Source: CAZUMW01 sp964621615
GTDB taxonomy: Bacteria > Desulfobacterota > WTBG01 > CAIYCZ01 > CAIRTM01
Direction of reading: 5' to 3'
NCBI GenBank assembly: GCA_964621615.1
Contig: CAZUMW010000002.1
Span: forward strand, 62,001 to 126,000
Length of the DNA: 64,000 nucleotides
The notes beneath the pieces were generated by a model, which worked only from the letters and a program-made list of their open reading frames with translations, made no database searches and had not been told where the DNA came from. A program made the translations under genes and the position numbers. Below, piece by piece: positions 27,044 to 35,003 of this stretch. Numbering within the stretch: the first letter of the stretch is position 1; the number at the start of each line of letters is the position of its first letter.

Positions 27044-28708
27044 ATGAGCGAATCGGTCCCTTCCCGATGGAACTGCCTTAAAGCCAACACGGCTCTTCGG
27101 CGTGAGCGCGTTGCCCGGCAGCTTCGCCCGGAAGGAAAGCGTATTTCTCAACAGGATATTGTGCAGCTTCTTGAGCTGGTTATTGAACCCCATGACCGGG
27201 TCTGTATTGAGGGCAACAATCAGAAGCAGGCCCAGGTGCTTGCGCGGTCGCTCTGCAACGTCAGCGTGAAAAAAATACACGGATTGCACATGGTGCAGTC
27301 GGCGGTGTCCCTTGATACCCACCTCGACGTTTTTGAAAAAAAGATAGCCAGGAAGCTTGACTGCGCATATGCAGGCCCGCAGCGCAACCGCCTTGCAGCG
27401 ATGGTTTTAAGCGGAGCGGTTGAGCTTGGCGCAATTCATACCTATCTTGAACTGTATGCCCGCTATTTCGTTGACCTGACGCCGCGCGTTGCCTTGATCG
27501 CTGCTGAAAAAGCTGACATCGGCGGCAATCTCTACACCGGACCAAATACCGAGGAAACCCCGCTGATCGTGGAGGCGACAAAAGCCAGGCAGGGTATCGT
27601 TATCGTACAGGTGAATGAGCTGGTGGAGCGGGTTCCCCGGATTGATATTCCGGGCGACTGGATTGATTACATTGTCAAAGCAGATGAGCCCTGCCGCTGC
27701 ACCCCGCTGTTTACCCGCGACCCGGCCCGGATAACGGAATGCAGTATTTTAATGGCTATGATGGCTATTAAGGGGATTTACGGGCCGCTTGAAATACAGT
27801 CGCTGAATCACGGCATCGGCTACGACACTGCGGCCATAGAGCTGCTGCTGCCCACCTACGCTGTAGAGCTCGGGCTCTCCGGCAGGATATGCACCCACTG
27901 GCTGCTTAATCCCCACCCCACGCTTATACCCGCGATCGAGTCCGGTATGGTAAGGTCGGTGTACTGCTTCGGCTCAGAGCCCGGCATGGAACGATATATC
28001 GCTGCGCGGCCAGATGTTTTTTTTACCGGACCGGACGGCACGCTGCGCTCAAACAGAGCATATGCCCAGCTGGCGGGATTCTATGGAGCCGATATGTTTA
28101 TCGGATCGACGCTCGAGATCGATCAGCACGGAAACAGCTCGACCGCAACCGGGGACAGCATCGTCGGATTCGGCGGTGCGCCGAACCTGGGGGCAAATGC
28201 AGCCGGCCGGCGGCACACGACCGGTGCCTGGAGCGAAGTGGGAATGAACTGCCCGATGCTCCGGAACCTGAACGGGGCGGTGCCCGCAGGCAAGCGGATA
28301 GTTGTTCAGATTGTGCCCACAAGCAGAAACGGCACGCACACGTTTGTTGAGCGGCTGAGCGCGTGGGACCTGGCGGAAAAAACCGGGCTGGACCTGCCGC
28401 CCGTAATGATATACGGCAGCGAAATTACCCACCTTGTTACCGAAGCGGGGCTGGCGCACCTGTACCGCTGCGAGACCCTTGAGCGGCGAAGAGCCTGTAT
28501 TGCGGCGATTTCGGGTGATTCGCCACTTAAATCATTTGTTAACGCAGCAGCAGTGAACAATCTGCGGAGGCAGGGGCTGGTTCAATATCCGGAAGACCTC
28601 GGCATAGACCCTGAAGAAGCAACACGCGACCTTCTTGCGGCCCGCTCCCTGCAGGAGCTGGCAGAGATATCGGGAGGGCTGTATGTCCCGCCGGGATCAG
28701 GCGGATGA
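27044..28708 (+). CDS. mdcA: Malonate decarboxylase alpha subunit-like acyl-CoA/ACP transferase
   Basis: 554 residues, full length for MdcA, which transfers malonyl between acetyl-ACP and malonate in the biotin-independent malonate decarboxylase. Diagnostic stretches are 'DRVCIEGNNQKQAQVLA', 'LVIEVATKARQG'-like 'PLIVEATKARQGIVIVQVNE', 'MAMMAIKGIYGPLEIQSLNHGIG', 'THWLLNPHPTLIPAIESG', 'FFTGPDGTLRSNRA' and 'MFIGSTLEIDQHGNSSTATG'. AGGAG precedes the ATG. The other subunits (mdcB-mdcH) are absent from both sides, where they usually sit, so it may act alone as a CoA-transferase or rely on distant genes. Confidence 0.85.
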   Translation: MSESVPSRWNCLKANTALRRERVARQLRPEGKRISQQDIVQLLELVIEPHDRVCIEGNNQKQAQVLARSLCNVSVKKIHGLHMVQSAVSLDTHLDVFEKKIARKLDCAYAGPQRNRLAAMVLSGAVELGAIHTYLELYARYFVDLTPRVALIAAEKADIGGNLYTGPNTEETPLIVEATKARQGIVIVQVNELVERVPRIDIPGDWIDYIVKADEPCRCTPLFTRDPARITECSILMAMMAIKGIYGPLEIQSLNHGIGYDTAAIELLLPTYAVELGLSGRICTHWLLNPHPTLIPAIESGMVRSVYCFGSEPGMERYIAARPDVFFTGPDGTLRSNRAYAQLAGFYGADMFIGSTLEIDQHGNSSTATGDSIVGFGGAPNLGANAAGRRHTTGAWSEVGMNCPMLRNLNGAVPAGKRIVVQIVPTSRNGTHTFVERLSAWDLAEKTGLDLPPVMIYGSEITHLVTEAGLAHLYRCETLERRRACIAAISGDSPLKSFVNAAAVNNLRRQGLVQYPEDLGIDPEEATRDLLAARSLQELAEISGGLYVPPGSGG

Positions 28709-28832
28709 TACAGTTTTTGTATGGCTCACCGCTGCAGCGTGTCCCGATGCGTTCGGGGCGTTTATGACAATAAGGAAAGAGTCCCTTCGGCTTTGTCGAC
28801 GGGTATGATTACACAACTTTCGTGCCCGGCTA

Positions 28833-29243
28833 TTACCCGAATGCACCGCTTAAATATTCGCGGGTCATGCGCCTGACCGGACCTTTAAAAGGCGCACGCC
28901 GATCAAGGCGAACGGCCCGTGAGGTCTCAAAGAACACCTCGTCGTTACAATATATAATCTCCCCGCCAGCTTTTATCATTTTCACCGCAGAAATCCGCCC
29001 TTCAGAGTGCGCTTTGTTCCAGTACACGATATTCATATCCACACCGTAAAGGGAAAGATAAAAAAACATGCTGTTCGGCTGTGAGGCAAGGGCTGCATGC
29101 ACGATTTGCGGCAAACCGGCATCGACATAGTGAACTTCGATTTCGGAGCCGATATACCGCGACAACAGGCCGATAGGATAAACGCTCTCCGCCCGGTCGG
29201 GAACGGGTGCGGCTTTCTGCTGTTGAGAACCGTCTTTTTTCAT
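28833..29243 (-). CDS. Conserved hypothetical protein at the end of the GAK array
   Basis: 136 residues, soluble, with an excellent GGAGGACG ribosome site. It shows no motif I recognise; the centre reads 'FFYLSLYGVDMNIVYWNKAH' and 'GGEIIYCNDEVFFETSRA', a mixed alpha/beta pattern, and the C-terminus is basic. It lies 93 bp downstream of an amphi-Trp gene on the same strand and so is probably the last gene of the array. Function unknown. Confidence 0.65.
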   Translation of the reverse strand: MKKDGSQQQKAAPVPDRAESVYPIGLLSRYIGSEIEVHYVDAGLPQIVHAALASQPNSMFFYLSLYGVDMNIVYWNKAHSEGRISAVKMIKAGGEIIYCNDEVFFETSRAVRLDRRAPFKGPVRRMTREYLSGAFG

Positions 29244-29336
29244 TGCTTCGTCCTCCAGGAATTATTCCTGTGAGCATGTATGTTGGGTGCAAAAGCAAAA
29301 AAGCCAGGTTTATTTATGTGATTCCGGTATAGGCAC

Positions 29337-29651
29337 TTATTCATCATTATCTGTATCCTCAATTTCCTGAACATCACCCTCCGGGCGCTGTGAGGAGATT
29401 TTTATGTCCTCGCCTTCTGCTGCAAGCTGCTGATTGTACCAGCTTATAGACAGAGAAAATTTCTCTTTATCTTTTTTCCGCTTTGCTTTGGCCTCAACGA
29501 AAACCCTGTCCTGGGGGTTCAGCGCAAGGTACTCGGAGCCCTGCTGAATATACACCTCCCCTTTTTCAAGGCTTGTGCAGAGATCTTTGAGATAGGATAT
29601 TGCTTCGCTGAGCCCCAATGACTTTTTAATGCCGATTTCTTTTTTGTCCAT
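29337..29651 (-). CDS. Amphi-Trp domain protein (GAK system)
   Basis: 104 residues. 'SLGLSEAISYLKDLCTSLEKGEVYI' followed by 'FVEAKAKRKKDKEKFSLSISWYNQ' is the amphi-Trp pattern: an amphipathic helix, a basic K-R-K-K-D-K stretch and beta strands ending in a conserved Trp. The C-terminus is acidic ('DVQEIEDTDNDE'). AAGGAGG fixes ATG 29651; the longer frame to 29747 would run into the CofD-like gene. Such proteins accompany the GAK kinase/ligase genes and may be their substrate or a scaffold; that is inference. Confidence 0.8.
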   Translation of the reverse strand: MDKKEIGIKKSLGLSEAISYLKDLCTSLEKGEVYIQQGSEYLALNPQDRVFVEAKAKRKKDKEKFSLSISWYNQQLAAEGEDIKISSQRPEGDVQEIEDTDNDE

Positions 29652-29721
29652 GTCTGTTTCCTCCTTGTGTTTAGAGTTTTTATAATTAGCGGCCTGACAA
29701 ATTTCCCCGGTGTTCATGCCC

Positions 29722-30915
29722 CTATGCAAGAGACAGCAGCACGTCAATTACCTTCTGATCGTCCGCAAGCGGTCTGCTGGCATCGGTAATAAGGGGGGTG
29801 TCGATAATCTGCACCCCCAGTTTTTTTATTTTTTGCAGTTGCATCGGCTGAGGATACAGGCCGCTGCGGGAATCGATGAGCACAAATTGAAGCAGTTTTT
29901 TCACCGGAGCCGCTGTTCCGCATGAGTGTTTTAGATAGGAGACAAGGGTGTGCACGCAGTCATACAAAGACATGCCGAACTGCTCCGGATCCGGCGACGG
30001 ATTCGGTATAAACACTTTGGGGCATTCTGTCTCGCTTATCGCCTGCCCGATACCTCCGGGCAGAAGGGTGGCGATCAAACTGGTATAAAAGCTGCCGAAC
30101 GGATAGCAGATAAGATCCGCGCTTTTAATCAGGTCCTGAATTTTGCGCTTAATGGAAACGGCGGCATGTTTTTTTGACCGAAGGCTTTTGGTGAGAAAAA
30201 CAGACGCTACCCGGGACTGCAGCTTTGCAAAGGCAGGACCGGTGAGTAAATGCTGGCCGATAACGGTTTTGCCGGAGTCAAGCTGAGCGCCAAGGTGATA
30301 TGACAGCCCGGTGACCGGCCGGACGATGCCGCGGGCTTCAACCAGCTTGGAAAACATATAGATGACCGGCTCGATATGGCGCCGGTTGTTCAGATACCCG
30401 GCTGCAATTAAAATATTGCCGATATTGGCTCCGCGCAGATCAAAACCGTGGGGCATTGTGTCGAGAAAGCTGTGGATGTGATTACGGATAATCCGACGCA
30501 TCGGATTGGGGATACCGGTTACCAGGCTGTCCCTGCCGGTTGCCATGCTGAGCAGCTTTGAGCGCAGCTTTTCGCTGCTTTCTGCCGCAGGCAGGCGGTA
30601 CGCAAACAGCGAATATACTTCCGGATTTCCGTGCACTGTCTGGTCGGCAAGCGCGTTCAGCCGGTTTCTTATATCGCCGACCGCAAGCATGTTAAATGCT
30701 TTGCGTATGACAGCGGAGCTGCCCCCGGAATCAAACGGGCAAATAATATGTATTGAGTTATGGGTATACTCGGTGAGGCGCCGCGACAGCGAGCGCAGGG
30801 ATGAGCCTCCGCTGAAAAACAGAATGCGCGGGCCGAGGTCCGGAACTCTTTTGAACCGATCGATTCTTACGGCATCCGGAATACTAACCGTCCTGGTAAC
30901 TGATGCCCGGTTCAT
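29722..30915 (-). CDS. CofD-like protein of the GAK system
   Basis: 397 residues of the CofD/YvcK (UPF0052) fold. 'ILFFSGGSSLRSLSRRLTEYTHN' and 'ICPFDSGGSSAVIRKAFNMLAVGDIRNRL' are the two nucleotide/phosphosugar-binding loops of the family; 'DLRGANIGNILIAAGYL' and 'SADLICYPFGSFYTSL' complete the core. True CofD transfers phospholactate to F420 precursors and YvcK binds UDP-sugars; this branch occurs next to HprK-related and ATP-grasp genes and has no known substrate. Its ATG overlaps the stop of the kinase gene by 4 bp. Confidence 0.85.
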   Translation of the reverse strand: MNRASVTRTVSIPDAVRIDRFKRVPDLGPRILFFSGGSSLRSLSRRLTEYTHNSIHIICPFDSGGSSAVIRKAFNMLAVGDIRNRLNALADQTVHGNPEVYSLFAYRLPAAESSEKLRSKLLSMATGRDSLVTGIPNPMRRIIRNHIHSFLDTMPHGFDLRGANIGNILIAAGYLNNRRHIEPVIYMFSKLVEARGIVRPVTGLSYHLGAQLDSGKTVIGQHLLTGPAFAKLQSRVASVFLTKSLRSKKHAAVSIKRKIQDLIKSADLICYPFGSFYTSLIATLLPGGIGQAISETECPKVFIPNPSPDPEQFGMSLYDCVHTLVSYLKHSCGTAAPVKKLLQFVLIDSRSGLYPQPMQLQKIKKLGVQIIDTPLITDASRPLADDQKVIDVLLSLA

Positions 30916-32009
30916 GCAGTTATCCTGTCACGCATGTGTTTGATATTTTCGCACACTTTACACGCCTGACTGAAATCGGCTCCGCCCTCTATAACATATA
31001 CAGGACACGGGGAAAGGTGTTTAATGTATACATCCTCGGATACAGCGGCTCCGCTGTCGGCAGCACCTGTTTGATAGAAGATACCGGGGGATTTGATGAA
31101 AATTCGCAGCAGCTCGCGCTGCTCTGCGGGGCGTATGGCGTGGCAGCTGAAGCCTGCCGCAGCGCGGTGCCAGTTGAGAATCACCAGCGCATGAAGAGGA
31201 GAAAAAAGTTCAAACGAACCGCTGCCGAAAATGGACTCTATGTCAACGTCGTATTTATGCTCAAGGGTCCAGAGCTCTTCAGCGCAGAGCCGCAAAAAGC
31301 GGTCGCGCTCCTGTGCGGGGATGACAGAGGACAGACAGGGATTGTACAGCGCGGTGCCGGGATTTATGCGAGGAAGCTTTGCAACCCCTGCCATGGAAAG
31401 CCCCGCTTTCGTCCTGCGTATCAGCAGGCGGTCGTTCGAGACAAATACGGCTCCGCGCTGCATAAGGTGCAGCGCAAGCGTTGATTTTCCTGCTCCTGAT
31501 ATGCCGGCAACGGCGATTCCACAACCGTCAAGCGACACGGCGGCAGCATGGCCAAGAAGCCAGCCTCTGTCGAGTTTCCATTGAATAAACCGGTTGTTTA
31601 TAAAATTGACGACCTGATTCAGGTTCTCCCGGCACGGGCCGATTGCTGCATGCAGGCCGCTGCCAAAAAAGAACAGCATGCCCGTCAGCCGCTTTCTGAC
31701 AAGCCGCCCGTCCGTAAACTCAACAAACTCCTCTTTTATTTTTGACTTTCCCGGATCGGGCTGCTTGACGGTAAACGTGTATGGAAGCGCCGGCGAGGGG
31801 CCATCGATAATGAGGACATGCATGACGGGCGTGCCAATGTCTGTCAGAAAGCAGCTGAAATAGGACCGGAGGGCCCCTGCAACGCCGGGCGCGTTGGTCC
31901 TGACTGAAATGATACAGTCGCCAAGGCTCAGCAAAAGCGAGTGGGGACACGCCGTGTTGCCGGCAAGACGATCAAAAGCCTTTTTCAGCGTTGTAGACTG
32001 TTTATCCAT
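30912..32009 (-). CDS. HprK-related kinase B (GAK system)
   Basis: 365 residues. The C-terminal half is an HPr-kinase-like P-loop domain with Walker A 'VAGISGAGKSTLALHL', preceded by 'WLLGHAAAVSL' and followed by 'FVSNDRLLIRR', in the order seen in HprK. The N-terminal half is family specific, with 'RENLNQVVNFINNRFIQWKLDRGW' before the kinase. No HPr or PTS gene is near, so the target is not the usual HPr Ser. It overlaps the ATP-grasp gene upstream by 8 bp and the CofD-like gene downstream by 4 bp, which shows tight co-translation. Confidence 0.86.
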   Translation of the reverse strand: MDKQSTTLKKAFDRLAGNTACPHSLLLSLGDCIISVRTNAPGVAGALRSYFSCFLTDIGTPVMHVLIIDGPSPALPYTFTVKQPDPGKSKIKEEFVEFTDGRLVRKRLTGMLFFFGSGLHAAIGPCRENLNQVVNFINNRFIQWKLDRGWLLGHAAAVSLDGCGIAVAGISGAGKSTLALHLMQRGAVFVSNDRLLIRRTKAGLSMAGVAKLPRINPGTALYNPCLSSVIPAQERDRFLRLCAEELWTLEHKYDVDIESIFGSGSFELFSPLHALVILNWHRAAAGFSCHAIRPAEQRELLRIFIKSPGIFYQTGAADSGAAVSEDVYIKHLSPCPVYVIEGGADFSQACKVCENIKHMRDRITA

Positions 32010-32901
32010 GGTTTAATTTTCTGATAACATATTCTGTGTAGAGGCGAGCAGCATCAATTTTGTTTGCTTCAAAAAGTCCGCGAAAGCCGCCGAATGCAGA
32101 AACCTCAAACACAAGGGGGCCCTCTGGCGCTTCCGCTATGTCAACGCAGGTAAAATCAAGGCCGAAAAGCGATTGCGCGCTGTGGGCAAGATCGATTAAC
32201 CGGGGCTTGGGGGTAAAGGGCTCATAGGTGCCGCCGTAATGAGTAGTCGTATTCCATGTGTGTTCGGGAGCGACACGGGCGTATGTTCCCACATACTCAC
32301 CACCAAGAAAAACAATGCCGAGGTCTCTGCCCGGAATGCTCACTTTTTTCTGTATATACATTACGGTGTTTTCAGCTTTAAAGTGCTCTAGGCTGTTTTG
32401 GGCGTCCGGTCCATGCTCAACAACAGCCATGCCGCGGGCTTTTGAGGTGAACAGCGGTTTGAGCACAGCGGTGCCGAAACGCTTGACAGCCTCAGCGGCA
32501 ACGGAAACCCGTTCGGTAATGACGGTTTCAGGAATGGGTATGCCCCCTTTTTGCAGCTTCAGGGTGCAGGAAAGCCGGTCCAGAGCAGACCGTATACGGG
32601 CGGGCGGGGAAAACATGCGTATGCCGGCCTGGTGCAGAAAATCAAGCATATCAAGCCTGCTGAGCATGTGGTGAGAATACATGCCGCCCAGCTTTTTTAT
32701 GATTATGCCGTCCAGATCCGACAGGTCGGTATTGTTATAATACGCGCGGTTCCGGCTGACATCCAGCATAATATCCTCAACCGATATGAGCAGGCGAAAG
32801 CCGGTATGCTCAGATATAATATCAGCAATGTGCTCGGAGGACCATTTTCCGGGAATCCCGATAACGCCTATTTTCTTATGTGAAGCATCCGTTTTTTTCA
32901 T
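32002..32901 (-). CDS. ATP-grasp ligase of the GAK system (RimK-like)
   Basis: About 299 residues. ATP-grasp features: 'RSALDRLSCTLKLQKGGIPIPETVIT' entering the lid, Lys in 'GTAVLKPLFTSKARGM' binding ATP, 'MYIQKKVSIPGRDLGIVFLGGEYVGTYAR', and Mg ligands 'FTCVDIAEAPEGPLVFEVSAFGGF'. Most similar in layout to RimK/glutathione-synthase-type enzymes that join a carboxylate to an amine. ATG 32901 begins 'MKKTDASHKKIGVIG', a normal start for the fold; the upstream ATGs overlap the preceding gene and lack a ribosome site. In the same operon as the HprK-related kinase. Confidence 0.86.
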   Translation of the reverse strand: MKKTDASHKKIGVIGIPGKWSSEHIADIISEHTGFRLLISVEDIMLDVSRNRAYYNNTDLSDLDGIIIKKLGGMYSHHMLSRLDMLDFLHQAGIRMFSPPARIRSALDRLSCTLKLQKGGIPIPETVITERVSVAAEAVKRFGTAVLKPLFTSKARGMAVVEHGPDAQNSLEHFKAENTVMYIQKKVSIPGRDLGIVFLGGEYVGTYARVAPEHTWNTTTHYGGTYEPFTPKPRLIDLAHSAQSLFGLDFTCVDIAEAPEGPLVFEVSAFGGFRGLFEANKIDAARLYTEYVIRKLNHG

Positions 32902-32929
32902 AAGCCGTGTGTGCGGGGGCGGTTTCAGG

Positions 32930-34570
32930 TTAATAGGTAAGCACATCCCGGGGGAACACAAAGGTATCCCAGGTGTGTTGCGGGTGCTCGTTTATCCGCT
33001 CAAGCAGGTAAATTGAGCGCAGAAACATTGTTTGTGCGAATTTTTTGTTCAGCTCAAATCGGGTAGATGTTATGAGGGAGCGCGCTACCGCTATCGCCAG
33101 CCGTGCGTCAAAGGTATGGTCGCCGTGGAGCCGGGCAAATCGGCGCGCAAATACATAGAATGCGTTTATGATGGCGGTTATCCGTTTTCTGAGCCCGGGA
33201 TCAAAGCCGGGCTGGCGGAAGTTTGAAACCAGAAACACGGCGGTATCCTGTACATAGTCAGAGCGCTCAGACCGGTTCAGATCGATAAAGTGAATTCTGC
33301 CGCTGCTGCTGTTATAAATTATGTTGTCGATATTAAAATCGCCATGAATGAACACAGAAAAAGGAGCGGAAAGCCTGCGGTCTATCTGCTGCGTCTGCTG
33401 TATTCTCTGATCAAGGGACAGCACGCTCAGGCCGCCGATTTGACGCTCAGGGATTTTAAATGACGGGTGTATGGAGAAAACGTCCTGCAGACGAGACGCC
33501 AGCTGTTTGCTGTAGTGTGCGTTAACGGCCGTATTTTCTTTGGTTGCATTCCATACACGGAGAAGCGTATGCTGGATATGGTGAAACGCCTCTGTAAAAA
33601 GCTCATCAGGGGCATGAACCATGATGTGCTGGAAGGTTGTACTGCCCAGATATTCGATAAGCAGAGATGAGTGTCGCCCGTCTTTCTGGAAGGCTAGCAC
33701 TTTAGGGGGAAGGCCGGGAACGATCTGCTCCCATTGTTCAATATTTTGCAGCTCCCGCTCGAGCTTTCTGTTGCTTCCTTTTTTGAAGATCACTTTTTGT
33801 GCAGACCCGGAGGGGTTTTTTTCATGTATGTGGCCGACCCGGCAGCCCGACTGTGTTCCCCAGATCGATTCAAAGTGAACGTTGTCGATGCAGGTGTTCA
33901 TTTCCGAAGACGCCAGCGTCCCTTCAAGCGCTTTGTACTGATGTACTTTGAGCTTCTGGCCCATGGCGGCAAAAATAATCGCCTCTCCGATGTTGAGCAG
34001 CGCATCGCCGATACGCTCAAGATAGCTGAAGATAAACAGCAGGGTAATTCTGTTTTCTACATTCTTACCCCCTCGAATATCTCCGATAATACGCTGAAAG
34101 ACATCGGTATACCGCTCGTCGAGCTGCTGCTCACACCGGCAGATTTCCATAGCCATGGTGATGTTTCTTTTTTCCAGGGCTTTGCCGATGAGACGCAGGG
34201 GGGCGATTACCTCTTTGAATGAACTTTTGACCGGATATTCATGAAGCAGTCCTGTGTCGGAGAGGTAGGCCATCTGATCGACAATGTTAACTGTATAGTC
34301 GCCGATACGCTCAAGATTTGCCCCGATAATATTGATAGCCCGCACATGATTAATAGTCTGTTTTGACGTATCGCCTGCAGGGCTGTGTGTGACTCCGCTG
34401 AAGCAGTGGTCCTCAATTCTGCTTTTCAGGTTGTCGATATAATCATCGCGGTTGCATATACGATCCACAAGCGATTCGTCCAGCTGCAGAAGGAATGTCA
34501 GCGTGTCCTCAAGCTGTTTGGTTACTTCAACGATAATGAAGGTCAGATCATTGTTAATTGTGTCCAGCAA
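32930..34570 (-). CDS. PhoU-like domain fused to an aminoglycoside-phosphotransferase-like kinase
   Basis: About 546 residues. Residues ~1-230 are all-helical with two PhoU-type repeats ('INIIGANLERIGDYTVNIVDQM' and 'FIFSYLERIGDALLNIGEAII', each with the E-R-I-G-D metal motif). Residues ~250-546 form an APH/ChoK-like kinase: 'QKVIFKKGSNRKLERELQNIEQW' as the ATP Lys region, catalytic loop 'FVHGDFNIDNII' read here as I-H-G-D-F-N-x-D-N, and 'IHFIDLNRSE' as the Mg Asp. Start: TTG 34570 with GGAGG 9 bp upstream; no ATG fits the conserved region. It lies between the amphi-Trp and ATP-grasp genes. Confidence 0.8.
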   Translation of the reverse strand: MLDTINNDLTFIIVEVTKQLEDTLTFLLQLDESLVDRICNRDDYIDNLKSRIEDHCFSGVTHSPAGDTSKQTINHVRAINIIGANLERIGDYTVNIVDQMAYLSDTGLLHEYPVKSSFKEVIAPLRLIGKALEKRNITMAMEICRCEQQLDERYTDVFQRIIGDIRGGKNVENRITLLFIFSYLERIGDALLNIGEAIIFAAMGQKLKVHQYKALEGTLASSEMNTCIDNVHFESIWGTQSGCRVGHIHEKNPSGSAQKVIFKKGSNRKLERELQNIEQWEQIVPGLPPKVLAFQKDGRHSSLLIEYLGSTTFQHIMVHAPDELFTEAFHHIQHTLLRVWNATKENTAVNAHYSKQLASRLQDVFSIHPSFKIPERQIGGLSVLSLDQRIQQTQQIDRRLSAPFSVFIHGDFNIDNIIYNSSSGRIHFIDLNRSERSDYVQDTAVFLVSNFRQPGFDPGLRKRITAIINAFYVFARRFARLHGDHTFDARLAIAVARSLITSTRFELNKKFAQTMFLRSIYLLERINEHPQHTWDTFVFPRDVLTY

Positions 34571-34688
34571 AACGATGCACCTCCGTGGCGCGCGTATGCC
34601 TGCTGCTGCCGGCAAACAGGCCGCCCGGAACACAGGGTCTGATGCAGGAATCTGTAACGCGCGCAGCACAGCTGATCCCCACGGGACC

Positions 34689-34976
34689 TTACTCAGCGGC
34701 CGGGTCGGGACCGATTACCAGATCTTCTACTGCTCCTGTCTCCTCCAGCCCGTTTTTCCAGGACAATTCGATCTTCAGCTTGACGCGATCCCTTTTTTTC
34801 TTTGCTTTAAGCGTGAATTTGAGCATGCCGGCGGGGGTGACCGCGAACGCATCCCGATCTGAGCGAAGCTCCAGATGTTTTTTCGAAAATCCCTCGCACA
34901 GCGCCTGCAGATATGAGCAGATTGACTGGCAGTCCTGCACCGACTCAAATTTGAACTCTTCCGCCGGTAAGGTCAT
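34689..34976 (-). CDS. Second amphi-Trp/XXXCH-type protein (GAK system)
   Basis: 95 residues with the same pattern as the gene at 29337: helix 'VQDCQSICSYLQALCEGFSKKHLEL', basic strand 'LKFTLKAKKKRDRVKLKIELSWKNG', acidic tail. Three cysteines lie in the helix. GGGAGG precedes the ATG. The two paralogues bracket the kinase/ligase genes of the array. Confidence 0.75.
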   Translation of the reverse strand: MTLPAEEFKFESVQDCQSICSYLQALCEGFSKKHLELRSDRDAFAVTPAGMLKFTLKAKKKRDRVKLKIELSWKNGLEETGAVEDLVIGPDPAAE

Positions 34977-35003
34977 AATTCCTCCCTCTTTGTCGTGCCC
35001 GTG

